Positions 5,198 to 5,297 of a DNA stretch of 5,297 nucleotides are shown here, in pieces. The DNA is from Chloroflexota bacterium. GTDB lineage: Bacteria; Chloroflexota; Dehalococcoidia; UBA1127; JACQUN01. Position 1 is the first letter of the stretch. The number at the start of each line of letters is the position of its first letter. Made by a program: the position numbers and the translations under genes. Under the pieces are notes generated by a model. It was not told where the DNA came from. It searched no databases and saw only the letters and a list, made by a program, of their open reading frames with translations. The stretch is from NCBI GenBank assembly GCA_016210285.1, contig JACQUN010000070.1, positions 1 through 5,297 of the forward strand, in the 5' to 3' direction.

Positions 5198-5297
5198 TAG
5201 TGTCCCGAATCCGAAATTCACTGCAAAAGTCGATAGCTGTCGTGACCTGCCACTACAGCTGTAGAAACCCCAGGATTTATTCAGCGAACTTCTGAAA
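5198..5297. mobile_element. TIR-like end of a further insertion element, continuing past the window
   Basis: TAGTGTCCCGAATC (5198-5211) matches the A-type terminus TAGTGTCCTGAGTC at 12 of 14 positions and also begins with TA. The sequence then becomes AT-richer and contains a perfect 12-bp palindrome, CTACAGCTGTAG (5253-5264). No opposite terminal repeat and no transposase frame lie within the remaining 86 bases, so the type and size of the element are unknown. It could equally be the far end of an element whose body is the repeat at 5079-5197. Confidence 0.45.

Overview
The window is GC-rich bacterial chromosome with an environmental-genome character. Codons favour G or C in the third position, there are long antisense shadow frames, and the intergenic DNA is full of C-run/G-run hairpins. 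The gene set (COG2159-type amidohydrolase, thiolase, CoA-type medium-chain dehydrogenase, cytoplasmic NarL-type sensor kinase) and the repeats recall Chloroflexota (Dehalococcoidia/SAR202-like) genomes. That assignment is an impression, because no rRNA or marker gene is present.

Left half (1-3113, minus strand): an apparent operon read right to left. A candidate promoter at 3085-3113 precedes a zinc-type MDR dehydrogenase/reductase (3037-1991). A thiolase follows after 21 bases (1969-782). After a further 68 bases comes an amidohydrolase-2 family protein (start 713) that runs off the left edge. Together they suggest CoA-thioester or carbonyl metabolism: the MDR enzyme could reduce an enoyl-CoA or an aldehyde/ketone, the thiolase makes or cleaves 3-ketoacyl-CoA, and the amidohydrolase-fold protein handles an unidentified hydrolysis or decarboxylation. 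The shared substrate cannot be read from the sequence.

Middle (3114-3876): a gene-poor stretch of about 840 bases between divergent transcription units. It holds a broken copy of a C-run repeat, then two related MITE-like elements placed head to tail (3154-3319 and 3318-3535). Their ends follow the pattern TAGTGTCCTGAGTC and they carry several near-perfect hairpins, including a common TTCGACAAGCTCAG-type palindrome. After an unassigned segment (3536-3747) comes a strong sigma70-like promoter (TTGCAT-N17-TATAAT) with a dyad over the predicted transcription start.

Right part (3877-5297, plus strand): a complete soluble sensor histidine kinase with an unusual cysteine-rich, GAF-like N-terminus. 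It is followed by the first ~24 codons of its presumed response regulator (IRVLLVDDYPVVREGL). The regulator stops matching its family at about 5062, where repeat DNA related to the middle hairpin cluster begins. A further TIR-like end, TAGTGTCCCGAATC, sits at 5198 and the element it opens runs off the window. The kinase therefore looks orphaned by insertion of repetitive DNA, unless the regulator resumes beyond the right edge. The most interesting leads are the cysteine-rich kinase with its broken partner, the paired MITE-like elements, and the MDR enzyme with residues reminiscent of crotonyl-CoA carboxylase/reductases.
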